Shown here: positions 43,580 to 56,999 of the stretch, piece by piece
How positions within the stretch are numbered: position 1 is the first letter of the stretch
Layout: each line of letters opens with the position of its first letter
Source of the DNA: Citrus sinensis
Taxonomy: Eukaryota; Streptophyta; Magnoliopsida; Sapindales; Rutaceae
Assembly: GCF_022201045.2 (NCBI RefSeq)
Contig: NC_068556.1
Span: forward strand, 496,001-560,000
Direction of reading: 5' to 3'
DNA length: 64,000 nt
The notes under the pieces: model-generated
What the model saw: the letters and a program-made list of their open reading frames with translations, nothing else
What the model was told of the DNA's origin: nothing
The model's database searches: none
Made by a program: the position numbers and the translations under genes

Positions 43580-45883
43580 AATTATTGTGGGTCCCTACCG
43601 GCTTCATCTTTAGATGCTTCTCTGTTTGATTTGAGTCTCCTGCTGTGGAGCGCCTCCCTCAAATTCTAGTGGCTTTTCTTTTATTTAACTTAAATGGATA
43701 GTGGAGCTGCTTCAAACACTTCTGGAAGGTATTTAATCTGTTCTTCAGAAGTTGGGGTCTTCTGGTCTTTCTAAAACGAATGGGTTTGGAATATTGAAAT
43801 CTAAGTTTAACATGAATTAAATAGATATGATGGTGAGTTTGTTCTCTTGAGCATGCATGATCTACCAACTTGTTATTTCATATTCCATTGAAGTCTTCTG
43901 CATGACAAGAATCAGTACGGAGCCGTAAAATTCAGTCTCTGGTTGGGTATGTCATTAGATTCTCTCGGTGATCTTTTATTTTAATTCGGGCATTTGGGGT
44001 CATGGATTGTTCATCTGTCTTTTGGTGACCTTGGCTGATTGATGTTGCTTTGGCCTGCTAGAGGAGCTCTTGCCATCATTGAGAGGTCTCCAGTACCAAT
44101 TGGCCTTTGGCTCAGACCGATCATAGCTGGTTGACATATTCTGCCACAGATAATATGTTTGATCTTCTAGGATTTTGTATGACTTTAAACATGCTGCAAT
44201 ATGAATTGGCGTACTCATTTTGTTTTGGTATTCACTGGAGCATCGACCTACTTATTTTTAGCCACTATGTTATGTTAGTGGTTTAGTTTTCTAATATTTG
44301 CCTGGATCTAAATCAGTCTTTGCTAGTTTGCTTCTGTCATTACGCCTGGCATCTCATTTCTAGATTGCTCTCTTATCACCCCCAGAATTGTCTCAGAATT
44401 GTTGAGATTTCACTGGCATATGGCGACTTGCACTGTTGCTTTCTTTCTTTTAATATTTCCATGGTGTCAATGAAGTCTCAGCTTAATTTTATTATTGATA
44501 TTAATTAAATGGGTTTGCGATAAGTGTTGTGAGCGGAATCATGTTGAAATCATTAACGCCGTTGAGTCTGATCTGATTTACTGATTGAATCCATGCATGA
44601 AAGAAGGATTTCATTCTGCATGTTAGCTAAATAATGAGTTACCATTTTTCATTGGCATGCTAAATTGATGATTGTAGTTGTGAAATAAGTACATGTATTT
44701 CACCTAAACCTTTAGCTAAAAAGCGCAAGTCTTGTATATGAAGCGTTACTTCTCTAAATCAGTCATGGCAACACATATTTTCAATATGTGGTGATCCGAA
44801 TCAGAAACAAATTTGTCGCCAACTATGAATGATAGTTATGATTGGATACAGATTAAGGTCCTGAGGTACTGTAGTTGTGAAAAAAAACAGTAAGTATGTA
44901 ATTATGAAATAAAAATTAATAATATGCAGTAAATATAAATTTTAAATAATAATTTTGATAAAATTATTAAAGATATAATAAATTTTTTATCGTATTTATA
45001 AAAAATTATATCAATATAATTTTTAAGTTACAGTAATTAGTGTTTATTAAATATTTTATTATTGTAACTTAAAAGATACAACTACTTAACTTCAATTCTA
45101 AACGCACCTTAAGTTGTGTACATGAAATGTGCAAAACTTCTTCTGCCACCGAATGAAATCATAGAAGATTTTTGTTTTTCATGTGATGGTTTTAGAGAAT
45201 GGTTTTAGAGAATTGAAGCCTTTTTTGACCGTAATATCAGAGCGCGGCTGTACCTTGTTGAGACCCGCTTGGCATATACTTCTAAATTATGAAAGCATAG
45301 ACTTGTACAAGGCTTCTCGGCGCTGGCTTTAAGGAGGTGTCAATCGTTAGTGTTCACCACTGGGCCAGGGAGTAATTGACTAGGAAATTGGAATTGAAGA
45401 TATAATAATAATAATGATGATGATGATGATACCGTTTGTAATGTTTGAACGCAGGATTACGAATTTGAGATGTACAATGATTGGATTCTGCGTCAGCATT
45501 CACTCTGTAATCTTCGTAAAAACGAAACGGCATCGTCAATAGTATGCATTTTGCGGGTACACCTGGCAAAAAGAAACACCGAAAAGCAAACAATTTTCAT
45601 ATTTCCCCCGCGATACCCGTCATTGGTTTGATTTGATGCAAATTTCAACTTGTCGTTTCCCCACGTGCGTTCGGGCAATGTCGTTGGTTCACCGCCGGAA
45701 AATCGATCATGTGGGGACCGCGAGCCGCACGCCTCACTTTTGGAACCTGTGAATTACGGGGTGCAGAGCTTGTCAATTCTCATTTGTCATTTCTCATTAA
45801 CGAGACACACGTTAGTTCCGAATATTACACAACTAACTAATCAATAACTTTCGTCAATTGAAATTATGTATAGCTGTATCATC

Positions 45884-45884
<1 letters not shown>

Positions 45885-45939
<55 letters not shown>
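45885..45939. repeat. (TCA)18 microsatellite
   Basis: About 18 uninterrupted TCA units. The poly-Ser frame across it is a by-product of the repeat and not a gene. Confidence 0.95.
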
Positions 45940-46889
45940 TACTATTTACTCGAACCAGTAGGAGAGTGTTACTACTGCATTTCGTCTCTAATAGTCATTG
46001 GCCGGATCCTCCAAAAGGAGAATGGCGACCGGCCCTCACCTCCCCTCCTCAACAATCATTCACATTCATAATGAATATTGAGGAAAGGTTATGATTACGT
46101 TGGAATTCTCTTATGGTAGAGTATGTATTTTAACTACACATATAAAGTAATAAATGATAAAAATTTCGTTGTAACTCATTATTTATTATTTTATATATGT
46201 AAATAAAATTCGTATTCTACCATAAATAAACTACAACATAGCCGAACCCTTTGAGGAAAAATTTACATGAGTCGCATGACAAATTTTATCTATGTGAGAA
46301 GAGGTTGTTATTATACCAATTATAAATAATTAAAAAAAGACGGCTGCGCCTGGGACCTACTAATTGAATCCTGTTCTAGTGGCTGCACCACTGTCCCTGT
46401 TCTATCTAATTGACTGAATGACACGGGATCATGCTTCTAGATGCCTTTAAACTGAAATGTGTGTGTATGTACCCGGGCATGTATTCGGATGTGCGAGTCA
46501 CTCACTATTCACTAACGGACGAAAATGATGGAAGAGTCAAATCAAAATTCCCCTGAAAACTCCGTTAACAAATATCATTTTATTCTCTTTTCACTTCCTT
46601 TCATTTTTCGAACGGATATGCCCTTCACATCTATATCTAATCTCAGTCAAACTGTCTTCTTCAAACTAATTATTGCAAGTTTTTTTATTTTACTATAAAA
46701 TTATTTGTTTTACTGCTAGTTTTTAGTGGGCTTTTAATGGAACTCAAAACGCATAACCACTTAGTTATGTTTCTTCCCCACACGTCTCCCATCAAATTCT
46801 TTCAAGAAATATGTTGCGCAAGCTCTCTTTTGGGATTAAGTCATTAAATAATGGTGAATTTGTATGCAGGTGAATGACTTTCAAAAAGC

Positions 46890-49800
46890 ATGGAGTTTCA
46901 CAACGAGAAGCTTGTGAGGTGACTAAGTAACTGTCTACCTTACTTGCTTTTTCAGTTTCTTGCAACTTTTGATCAATGGATTATTATTATTATTTTTTCG
47001 TAGCTTTTACAATGTTGGAAAGAATAACCTTGAAACAGAAAAGCCATTGCCAGTATACAAAGCATCAGCTCCTCGGATAGAACATGAGGGCGGTATAGGT
47101 GAAAGAAACAGGACCACTACTTACAGAATCCCAAAATTTGGAAAGGTTAATAGTTTTCCCAGAAAATTATGAGCCATTGAGGAGGAAAATTCTTGATCCA
47201 AGCAGTGATATTTTCTTAAAATGGAATAGGCTTTTTCTGTGTTGGTGCTTAGTTGCATTGTTTGTCGATCCTTTGTATTTTTACCTCCCATCAGTGGTGC
47301 ACAGTGGCAATTCATCACGTATGACTTCTGATTTAAATTTTGGGATTATAATGTCACTTGTTTTCGAACTTTTGCCGATGTATTTTATCTGTTGCATATG
47401 GTTATTAAGTTCAGGACAGCTTATGTTTCCCCTAATTCTAGAGTTTTTGGAAGAGGTGAACTTGTTATGGATCCAAAGATGATTTCAGGCGGTACCTGAA
47501 ATCAGATTTTTTTCATAGATCTGGTGGCTGCACTTCCCCTTCGTCAGGTACTATTATGAATTTTTTTTTTCTGGGATTAGGATTAAAAGTTTTTGTTAAT
47601 ACATCAATAATATGTTAATTGAGTATTCCGGATGAAAATGAGTAGTGCTTGGACAGTAGAGTAAAGCATAGAAAGACTAATCATACTCTGTTTGGATTCT
47701 GAGAGAGTGCAAGAAACTAAAACAGAGTAGTAGATGAACTTGAAATTCCTATATAGTCGGGGGGTGAAGCATCTCAATAATTTGGATTTTGGAAACATGA
47801 TAAAAAACATTTAGGTATATAACGAGAAATTGCCATCGGATGCTGTTCCTTAAATAAATGACAGGATTTAGGAGTAAAAATCCCAGCACATATTATTAAA
47901 TTACACACCCTTTTCTCGCACATGATTTTTTTTCTTTCTCATTGCTTGAAGTTTGTAACTTCTGAAGGCGAAAGTAAATAAGTAACATCTTATTGTTGTT
48001 CTTTTTCTCTCTCTTGATTTGGCAGATTATGATATGGTTCATTTTACCGGCTGTCAGAAGCTCTCATGCTGATCACACCAACAATGCCCTCGTACTGATT
48101 GTTCTGCTCCAATATGCTCCCAGATTATATTTGATTTTTCCCTTAAGTTTCTAGATTATCAAGACGACAGGAGTAGTTGCAAAGACTGCTTGGGCGGGAG
48201 CTGCATAAAATCTTCTATTGTACATGTTGGCTAGTCATGTATGTAATTTCACCTCACTCAAAATTTGTACCTCACCATTTGTGCCAATCATTACACCCTA
48301 TTAGCAGTCTCTAATTAGTCAATTACTTTAAATTTCTCATGACTTGGCTTCTGCTCCTGCAGGTCTTAGGGGCATCATGGTATTTATTGTCAATTGAACG
48401 GCAAGCAACATGCTGGAAATCTGAATGCAAAAACAAATCAGGCCCTGTGAAATGCTTTCTTCATTACTTGGAATGTGGCACATTGGATGGACAATGATCA
48501 AGGGATATGGGAAAACAGTACTCTTGTGTTTAATAACTGCAATCCTGAGAGTACAACCAGTTTCATAAATGGCATATTTGAAAATACATTGACAAATAAT
48601 GTTGTCTCCTCTAAGTTCTTGGAGAAGTATTTCTATTGTCTCTGGTGGGGCTTACAGAACTTGAGGTATGCTTCATGTTTGCTGTGTTATCTCATTCTCC
48701 ACTTTCCGTTCTGGAAGATGACAATGATAATTATGATGCAGTGTTTCAGTTTAAATAAACTGATTTTTCCTGCTTTACTTGAATGGCTCATTGATAATTG
48801 TCTCTGCTTTGGTTCTTCTTTTGTTAGCACAGAACTTTGATATATCTTTTTTTCCTTCATCAATTTCAGTTCTTATGCTCAGTCTTTGGCCATAAGCACA
48901 TATATTGGGGAAACCTTGCTTGCCGTACTCATCTCAATCCTTAATCTAGTTTTGTTGGCTCATTTAATTGGAAACATGCAGGTACTGAGAAGCCTCTGAG
49001 CAATCATGCTTGTTTCATATTTAATTCCGTTCCTTAACATTCCAATTGCTCACCCTTTAATCATTCCATATCAAGTACAGACCTATTTGCAATCCATTAC
49101 TGTGAGATTTGAGGAGTGGAGGCTCAAGCGACGAGACACTGAGGAATGAATGAGACATCGCCAAATCCCCCAAAATCTTCGAGAACTTGTTAGGCAATTT
49201 GTCCCGTATAAGTGGCTTGCAACTCGAGGAGTTGATGAAGAATCAATCTTGCATGCCCTTCCTACAGATCTTCGTAGAGATATCCAACGTCACCTTTGCT
49301 TGGATCTTGTTCGACGTGTAAGTTCCTTTTCAACTAACCTTATACTGAGGGGACCAGAGCATCATTTGTAAAGATGCGTTCTGTTTCTAATATGATAATC
49401 ACATATATGTCAAAAGCTTAGCAAAAGAGATGTTGTTTAGCCTGTGCTTATACTGGAATTGCAGGTTCCCTTTTTCTCGCAGATGGATGATCAGCTACCA
49501 GACGCCCTTTGTGAACGCTTGGTATCCTCGTTAAGTACTCTCAGGGCACGTACATAGTTCGTGAAGGTGACCCTGTCACAGAAATGCTTTTTATAATCAG
49601 TGGGAGGCTGGAAAGCTCGACAACAAATGGGGGCCGGACAGGTTTCTTCAATTCAATTACTTTGAGGCCAGGCGACTTTTGTGGTGAGGAATTACTTGCA
49701 TGGGCATTGCTTTCAAAGTCTACAGTCAACTTGCCTTCTTCTACAAGGACAGTGAAAGCTCTTATTGAAGTAGAAGCCTTTGTGTTAAGAGCAGAAGATC

Positions 49801-50195
49801 TCAAGTTTGTAGCAAATCAATTTAGACGTCTACACAGTAAGAAGCTACAACACACTTTCTGTTTCTACTCTCATCACTGGAGGACATGGCCTGCCTGCTT
49901 CATTCAGGCTGCTTGGCGCCACTGCAAGAAGAGGAAAATGGCCAAGAACCTTGGTATGATGGAGTCTTTCTCATATGTTCCTGATGAGCAAGTGGCCTGT
50001 GAAACTGAGCAAGAGGAGGAAGAGCATCGTACCTCAACTTCTTCTCAAGCAAAGCAGAATCTGAATGTTACAATTTTGGCTTCTAGGTTTGCTGCAAACA
50101 CTCGGAGAGTAGGTCAGAAAATCAAGGGTGTTGAAATGCCGAGATTGCAAAGGCCTGATGAGCCTGACTTCTCAGCAGGGGCAGATGATAACTAA
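46890..50195 (+). pseudogene. Cyclic-nucleotide-gated ion channel gene (CNGC1/10-like), multiply broken
   Basis: The whole plant CNGC plan can be read in order: MEFHNEKLVR, YRIPKFGK, FPENYEPLRRKILDP, S1 (CLVALFVDPLYFYLP), FRTAYVSPNSRVFGRGELVM, LVAALPLRQ, the S4-S5 zone with LLQYAPRLYLIFPL, TGVVAKTAWAGAA, LYMLASHVLG, the pore zone EKYFYCLWWGLQNLS, LIGNMQTYLQS, the C-linker (PTDLRRDIQRHLCLDLVRRV), the cyclic-nucleotide site (PGDFCGEELL, PSSTRTVKAL) and the IQ region (FIQAAWRHCKKRK). Damage: frameshifts near 47146, 47368, 47488, 47510, 48490 and 49538, a TAG at 48152, a TAA at 48206, and a TGA replacing Trp at 49147. The last 203 codons (49584-50195) stay open. Group I CNGCs are plasma-membrane calcium/cation channels; this one cannot make a channel. 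Confidence 0.93.
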
Positions 50196-50199
50196 TCCA

Positions 50200-51360
50200 A
50201 CTCCACCCAAAACAACTGCTTCCAAAGGTCTGAAATTCAATATTTTACCTGAAAATCCAAGATTAAAACACCCTGCTAAGATGCTAAGACTATTCATTTC
50301 ATAGCCATAGGTAATCAGAAACTGCTCAATATGACAGGTCCAAGCTGATTGTAATTTGTTTAATGTGGTTTGGTCTGCGCGTATATCGTCATAATGTGGC
50401 ATTGAGCTATGCGTGGAGTCATGAGCTCGATGTATTTATGCTATGTATTTTCAGAAATTAGACTTATAGATTGACTTGTATCAGAGGAGAATTCCATTGT
50501 AAATTCGATCCTCTTTTCTCTTATACTCGGTTGTATTCTCCTTATAGAATGACTTATCATTACATTTTCATCACTTGTTTCATACCATTCTGGTCTTGAA
50601 TTGATGTGTTGCACCAATTTCTCCTACAAAGGAGAAAAGGCATCAAAACCCTAAAATAAAGGCTCGCTGAATGCTGGTAACAGGATCAATTAGATTAGTA
50701 TATGAATAGTTATCAAAGTAGGAAAAAAGTCATACGAAGTGACAATTGACTATAAACTAAAATGATGAGATCCTCGTCACTTCTAATCACATTCTTGTAC
50801 TTGTCAATTAGTTTCCCATCAATTTAGTCTAATATTTTTGCCTCTTATCCTCTATTCTTTGACGTTCAACAAGAGTATCGAGAAAAATATTACTTTTTGT
50901 TATTTTCTCATCACTTTTTTTTTTGTTATTTTTTTCATTAAACACTGGGAGAACATAGAAGTAAGAAGAAAGTTGTGATAAATAACAAGATTCTTATCAC
51001 TTTTAATCATTTTCTTCTTAATATTCTTATAATTTTTTATTAATTTTTCGTCACTTTATCATCAAATTTTATTATGAAGTAATAAAAAAATAGAAGAAAC
51101 ATGATTGTTCGAGAGAACCGTTATCTTAAAAAAGAAATATGAATTTACTAAATAACCTATCCTCTTCGTTCACTTTTCTAATTTAATGCAACACACAGAT
51201 TACATGATAACATAACTTACAATAACTGAACAATTAAAATACAAATAACAACTTCCACTGCAACCCACTGACATGACTGGCTAACTCAATAACTGAAGCA
51301 ATGAAGTGCAATAATAATACAGCAACTACCGAATTCACAAGCGAACAACGTGCATGAATA
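50200..51360. other. Spacer downstream of the channel pseudogene
   Basis: No gene is recognised. 50690-51070 has repeated GTCACTTCTAATCAC/ATTCTTGT words in both orientations, similar to words at 61200-61340. Both may be fragments of one uncharacterised repeat family. Confidence 0.4.
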
Positions 51361-51369
51361 GATTAGGCG

Positions 51370-51657
51370 CACACAGTTCCACCCCACCTTGGCACGAACC
51401 TCGTCCTCAAGGTTGAAGTCTGGGCAACTCCTGAAAAATCGCCATTTGTTCTTCTTCCAAGTTACATCCTCAAGTGGCAGTCCCTTCCATTTAATTGAAA
51501 CCTCCATCTCGGCTCCTCGATACTTATTCTATGTTTAGTAATAACTCGGGCAACAACTACAGCTTTCTGGCCGGGGCATCAACTCAAGATTATGAGATGG
51601 CGGAGGCAGTTGTTGCTCAGCTGGTGTTACACCGCCAATCGACTTTTTCAGGTTGGA
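51370..51657 (-). mobile_element. Ty3/gypsy integrase C-terminus with chromodomain, relic
   Basis: Minus-strand translation with small disruptions gives LKKSIG, VTPAEQQLPPPSHNLEL, then EVSIKWKGLPLEDVTWKKN and PDFNLEDEVRAKVGW. This is the typical end of chromovirus-type integrases, where the chromodomain motif VLIKWKGLP-EATWE and the F-LEDKV motif mark the polyprotein C-terminus. Two or more stops interrupt it. No LTRs or other domains are visible nearby, so it is an isolated fragment. Confidence 0.8.
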
Positions 51658-51659
51658 AC

Positions 51660-53870
51660 TTGGAAACACATAATATATAAATAATGTATCTTTGATCCAA
51701 CTGGAACTTGATTTGTAGTATGATAAATGACAAAGAGTGTTGTCGCTCTCTCGTTACTTGGGCAATTTTCTAGTAACATTCTGGCACTTTTTAATTTTAG
51801 TTGCTTCTTGATTAACAACCATTTTGTTGCACCTCTCAATAGGGATCTGTTATTGTTACTTTCACTTTCTTTATCAAACTTAGCTCTCCGGACTGTGGTC
51901 CTGGAGATGACAAGGCTACTATTATTTTCTTTCTCACATTACAAGCTCTGCGAGTAAGCAAAGTAATTTTTACATCTCGTACCCACAAATGCCGGCTTTA
52001 AAAGGGCGATTTTCAGTTTTCATACACTAAAATTAATATATATTATTTACTTTCATTACTTTTATAATACCAATATTTTAGGATATTATCTTTATTTTTA
52101 ATTACACTTTTATTCATATTTATCATAAATTGAATAAATCATATAGATTGAAATTAAAAAAAATACACACTAAAAAAATAAAGAAAGTATATATTTCGGT
52201 AAGATAATAAGATATTTTTATTGTATTTTTTATTATTTTACAAATATTTTTTTCTTATAATAAATATAGTTTTATATTCTTAATATCAAATATCAAGAAA
52301 ATTATTCATTTATCCTTCTTTTTCTTCAAATTTTTGAAATTAGAGATTATTGGTACTATTATAAAAAAAATAAGTGATATATATTAATTTCAGTAGGGGA
52401 AAATTTATAATCTTCCAATTTAAAATTCGAAACTACAAAAATGAAAAATCAGCTAATCTTGTAGCTATCAGCATGTGCACTCCAGATTTTAATCATTAGC
52501 CAACTACTGAAGCCATTTTAAAATACAAAAAGAACCTCGTTCATTAAAAATAATTGTTCTGCCTATCTTCATATATAAAATTAAGGGAAAATGACACTCT
52601 TTTATCTCCTAAAATTTTTTCCAGATATATAAGTAGATTCTTAATGTTTTAGGAATATGGATAAATTATTTTTTGTTCGTTTTTATTTTCTCATTTTATT
52701 TATTTATTTATTTTTTTTGTTATTTGGGAACATCAAAATTCAGACCATATTTTCTGTGTGTGGCTCTATTCCACAACAACATAAACTAAAAGAAATTTTG
52801 TGTGTTCATACATTTAAGATTTCATAAAATAAATGAACCAATAATTTCTCATTTTATTTCTCAAATGTCGAACGGGTTGTTAATTTGAACACTTTTGGAC
52901 AAGGCGAGTAAATTTTGGCCCTACACTACATTAATTACAAAACCCAAAACCTACCTGCAGGTAACAGGTTTAATCCCATAATGAATACCAAGTGCCGAAG
53001 GAATATAACCGAAACTAGGTGGGGATTTGTCAAGTCAATGATTTTTCCCTCTTTTTTTTTTTTTTGGCCCCAAATGAACTTTGCTGGACAAAATCTTAAT
53101 GAAGTGGACCTAGGACGCACGGCCAAGGAAAGGTACATTTTTGTCCTAATTAAAACAACCTAACATTGAGCTTCATAAACTAAACGGAAACAAGAATCTG
53201 CATATGCTCACAAACAGATCACTTGGCCCCAGCTTTCTAACCCTACTAATGAAAAATTGATTTGTCCAAGCACCAAAAAGCCTCCAACAACTCCCACCAC
53301 TTCATTGCCTGCCGACACTTAAAATTTATCAAACCATACACGTGCTGGTTTGCACAAGTGTAGGAGCAAATTGCGTAAGAAACAAAGCCAAAGGGAAGTT
53401 TGACACGAAAGAGTGAAGAGCAAGAGAGATTTACATTAGATAGAAGAGGTCAATAAATGCAAATGTACATACATATGATTTAAGTTTTTGGAATCTAAAA
53501 ACCAGAAAGCATCAAGCAAGCATGCTCATGCTTGGACCTCACTCAAATGTCTGGACTTTACAAATTTAATATGGCTTGAATCTGAAAGGCCAAATCACAC
53601 CCAATCAAGAATCAAAAACCAACTGTAAAATGGCGGGGAAAAAAAAGATACAACATCCTATCTATGACAAACAACAATAAATCAGTGCCTAACAGTGACA
53701 GATATTTCACATAAAACATGAAAGAAATTCAGAAGACTGTGACTACGGTATGGAAAATGATTGATGAAGAGAGAAAATTTTAAATGTCGAAAGTGAAAGT
53801 TCATTTTATTGAATTAAATGGTATTGAATTAAGTGGGCACCCTTCCACTACTTGCTAAGGATAAATGAGA
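51660..53870. other. AT-rich spacer, no gene seen
   Basis: No recognisable coding region. The last few hundred bases before 53972 probably include the 3' UTR of the CSLC gene, which is transcribed leftward. Confidence 0.5.
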
Positions 53871-53972
53871 CGATCTTCAATTTCACCGCTAACATGAATG
53901 TCTGCTGTTGTGATGTGCTTTGGTTGAATTTGAGATGTATGCTTTTCATTTCTGTCTTGCCTCAATGCGCTA

Positions 53973-56954
53973 TCAGCTCATCTGCTCCCCAATCAAATCA
54001 AGCCCCACAAGGAGGAAGGTCACACCTTGAAAGAGCAAGAAGTAGAAGTGCACTCCCTGGGCTGCTAACAAGCTTCTGACGGAAGCTGTAAGTAGGAGGA
54101 ATGCGAGCGTCAGTTCTTTCCTGTATATCTTGTTGACCTTTTTCTTAGCTGCGGGAGCTGATTCTTTCTGTTCCTTTAACTGGGTTAACTCAGAAAGCTC
54201 ACTCTCGGAAGCTCCTCTGAGTATCTGTGGCTGGTTCATTGTCTTAGATTCTCTCTCAACAGCTGCTAGCAAGTCAGATTCTGATGATCTGCCAGCCTTC
54301 TTGGTGACAACCCACTCATAAGAGCTACCCAACTGGAATAGTCCAGATACCATTGCATTGAATTTGGTCACTGACATAGTGTTTTCGAATAAGAGGTAAG
54401 GCACAATGAAAGGAAAGGACTTTGGGGCAGGAAGAATATTGAGGAATGACATGAAAACGGGAACGTAACAAATGACCCACACAGGAAGCTCTGCCTCGGG
54501 TATGAACATGGTTAGAGGAAGAATTATGCAGAACAATGTGAAGGAATAGAAAGGAAGTATAAGTTTCCTCAATAGGAAGAAGAGCAGTATTAAGTTTCCT
54601 TTCTTCCACGTTGGTATCTGCAGTGTTACAGAATTCATTAGTTGTATTTTAGTTTATTAGAACAGTTGGAAAAATAATTTGAGTACCAAATGTACCTTAG
54701 ATTTTATGATTGCTGGAAGACACAAGCGGAAAAGTTGCATAGGGCCGGAATGCCAACGATGTTGCTGCTTTCTATAAGCTTCATAAGACTCAGGAACTTC
54801 ACAAAGGACCTGAAAAATTTACAAAGTAGTCAGCTTTCTAAAATCATTCTGAAAATTTTTCAGGAAATTATATATCGGTTTCACTCGAATCCATCAATAA
54901 CTTATTAACTAAATCTTGAAGCAAATCCTAGGAGTGCAATCACATAAAGATAATATTACACAATTTGAATACAAAAGGAGATCAGCCAAGATTAAACCAG
55001 TACCTTGACATCATTAAGGAATATGAATTTCCAACCATTGAGATGAGCACGAACAGCTATGTCCATGTCCTCTACGGTTGTTCTTTCAAGCCATCCTCCA
55101 GACTCTTCAAGGGCCTTAATTCTCCAGACGCCAGCTGTTCCATTGAAACCAAAAAAGCTTAGAAATACTCCGTTAACCTGTTGTTCCACCTCGAAATGAA
55201 AAGACAAATTAATGTTCTGGAGGCGTGTCAGCAAGTTCTCATTCTTGTTCACAAAAGCCCATCTAGCCTGTACCAAACCTAAGTTGGGATTGTCCTGCAG
55301 CAACAAGGGAAACAATAGGCACCGATTTATTGTCTACAAAGTAATTTCTTAGCAAAATTCAATAAAATGACTAATGTTTTATTTCTGTACCTTGAAATGT
55401 GGAACTGTAGTTTTAAGAAAATCTGGATTAGGTTGGAAATCTGCATCAAATATTGCAACAAACTCGTAGTCTTTCACGTAATCACAACCCATTGCTGACT
55501 TAAGATTCCCAGCTTTGTAACCGGTTCTAACCAAGCGATGACGATAAACTATGTTAATACCCTTTTGTCTCCACTCAGAGACCTCTGCCTTAATTAAATA
55601 TTGGATGCTCTCATCATCAGAATCATCAAGAACTTGAATCAGGAACCGATCTTTTGGCCAATCAAGTTGGCAGACAGCAGAGATGGACTGCTCATATACC
55701 TGCACAAGCCAGAGGAGTTCCATCAACACCATTGATCATGCTAATTCCGGATGTCCCTGCTTTATGTCATAAGCCTCATGGACTTCTGTCCAGTTCTTCA
55801 GTTAAATTGACAGATCTAGATATTCAGAAAAAATCAGGAAAGTTCTTTGGAAGTGCTATAGTTGTATCTTATACTTTTAATTAGAAGTATTTCATTTTAA
55901 GATACTAAAACTCCACACCTAATTTTTTAAACTTTGCAAATATTTTTGAACTATATTATCAAGTTCTAAAAATTACATTTTTACTGAAGTTGATCTGACT
56001 CTTCATCTTCCGACGTTCATCCATACTTTTAAAACCTCTTAAATTTCAGCACTACAGTTCCATTCAAGCTGTGAGATTCTAGGACATTGTCCCATCAATT
56101 CCTAAATTATAAAATACTCCTATAAATCAAACAGTCTCAAATCTAGAGTTATCATTTGCTAGAAGCATACAGCAATACAACACAGACCAAATCAAATTAA
56201 AACACAAAAAAGATCAAGTTCTCTGTGCTACCTCTTTCTCATTGCACATGGGAATTTGAACAAGAACCATGGGATACTCAAAACTGGACCCCTCAACATC
56301 ATCAGACTCGAATTGATTCCCCTCAATCCTTGGCTTAATCTTCTTGTACTTAATCCAAAAACAACCGAAACACAGCACTAATCGATCCACAGATTGGATA
56401 AGGAATAAAACAACACAGAAAGTAGAGAGTGCTTGAATTGTGGGTGCAATGTAATCAGCTCGAAATGTCAACCAAGCAACGTATACCATATGAAACAAGC
56501 TTTGGATATCACTGGTTCTTGGCATGTGTAAATGGGGGTTTCTAAAATAATGCCAGCCTTTGAAATAAGCAACTAGTTCAAAAGCAAGAATTGCCAATGC
56601 AGTAACCAAAAACATTTTAATGACTGTGAAAAGCGCTTTCCCCTTTCCCATCTTCTCATTATCCATTGAAACACCTTGTCTAAAGATCAATCTTTTCTTG
56701 ATGGCACCAAGCAGAGCCCAAAGGAAAGTAGCTAGCGAAGCTACACAACCAACAGCACGGTGTGCTTTGAGAAGCAAAACCCATGTGACTTGCTTAGCAT
56801 TTTTGCCTCTACTCTTCTCAACTGGCCTGAATGCAGCATCTGGGCCGTTGATTTCAACAACTGAATAGTTAGGATTCTCCATTGTAACCACCACTGGAGT
56901 TCCCTTTCTCGTATCCTTTGACCACCACTCTGAAAAATCTAAACTTGGAGCCAT
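53973..56954 (-). CDS. CSLC12: CSLC-type xyloglucan beta-1,4-glucan synthase
   Basis: Five exons, 56954-56232, 55699-55391, 55294-55004, 54809-54696 and 54617-53973, encode 693 residues, the normal CSLC length. It is a GT2-family Golgi membrane enzyme that polymerises the glucan backbone of xyloglucan from UDP-glucose. The catalytic set is complete: DDSDDE (266-271), DAD (326-328), TVEDMD (417-422) and QQHRW (456-460). Two N-terminal hydrophobic segments lie near 70-90 and 110-135, and a third near 200. A cluster of four more follows the catalytic domain ([18 protein letters not shown] and [20 protein letters not shown] among them). The ending [10 protein letters not shown] is typical of the family. 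The N-terminus ([39 protein letters not shown]) resembles CSLC12 more than CSLC4. Confidence 0.93.
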
Positions 56955-56999
56955 TTTAAAGCCAAAAACACTATTTTTGTATCACAGGCACGAGAAACA

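Larger units (their letters stand above)
43120..46880. other. RSZ 3' region and spacer, no further gene seen
   Basis: 43120 to roughly 43350 is probably the RSZ 3' UTR. Beyond it, mixed-composition sequence (43350-44650) and AT-rich sequence (44880-45120) show no recognised coding region. A (TCA)18 microsatellite and a triple 40-bp-scale repeat are listed separately. 45300-46880 may be the old promoter zone of the channel pseudogene. Confidence 0.45.

Noticed and set aside
43382..43669. 95-codon ORF downstream of RSZ
   Set aside because: It follows the tandem minisatellite units and shows repeat-derived Leu/Pro/Cys patterns only.
45858..46094. ORF with a run of about 20 serines
   Set aside because: It is produced entirely by the (TCA)18 microsatellite and has no supporting sequence on either side.
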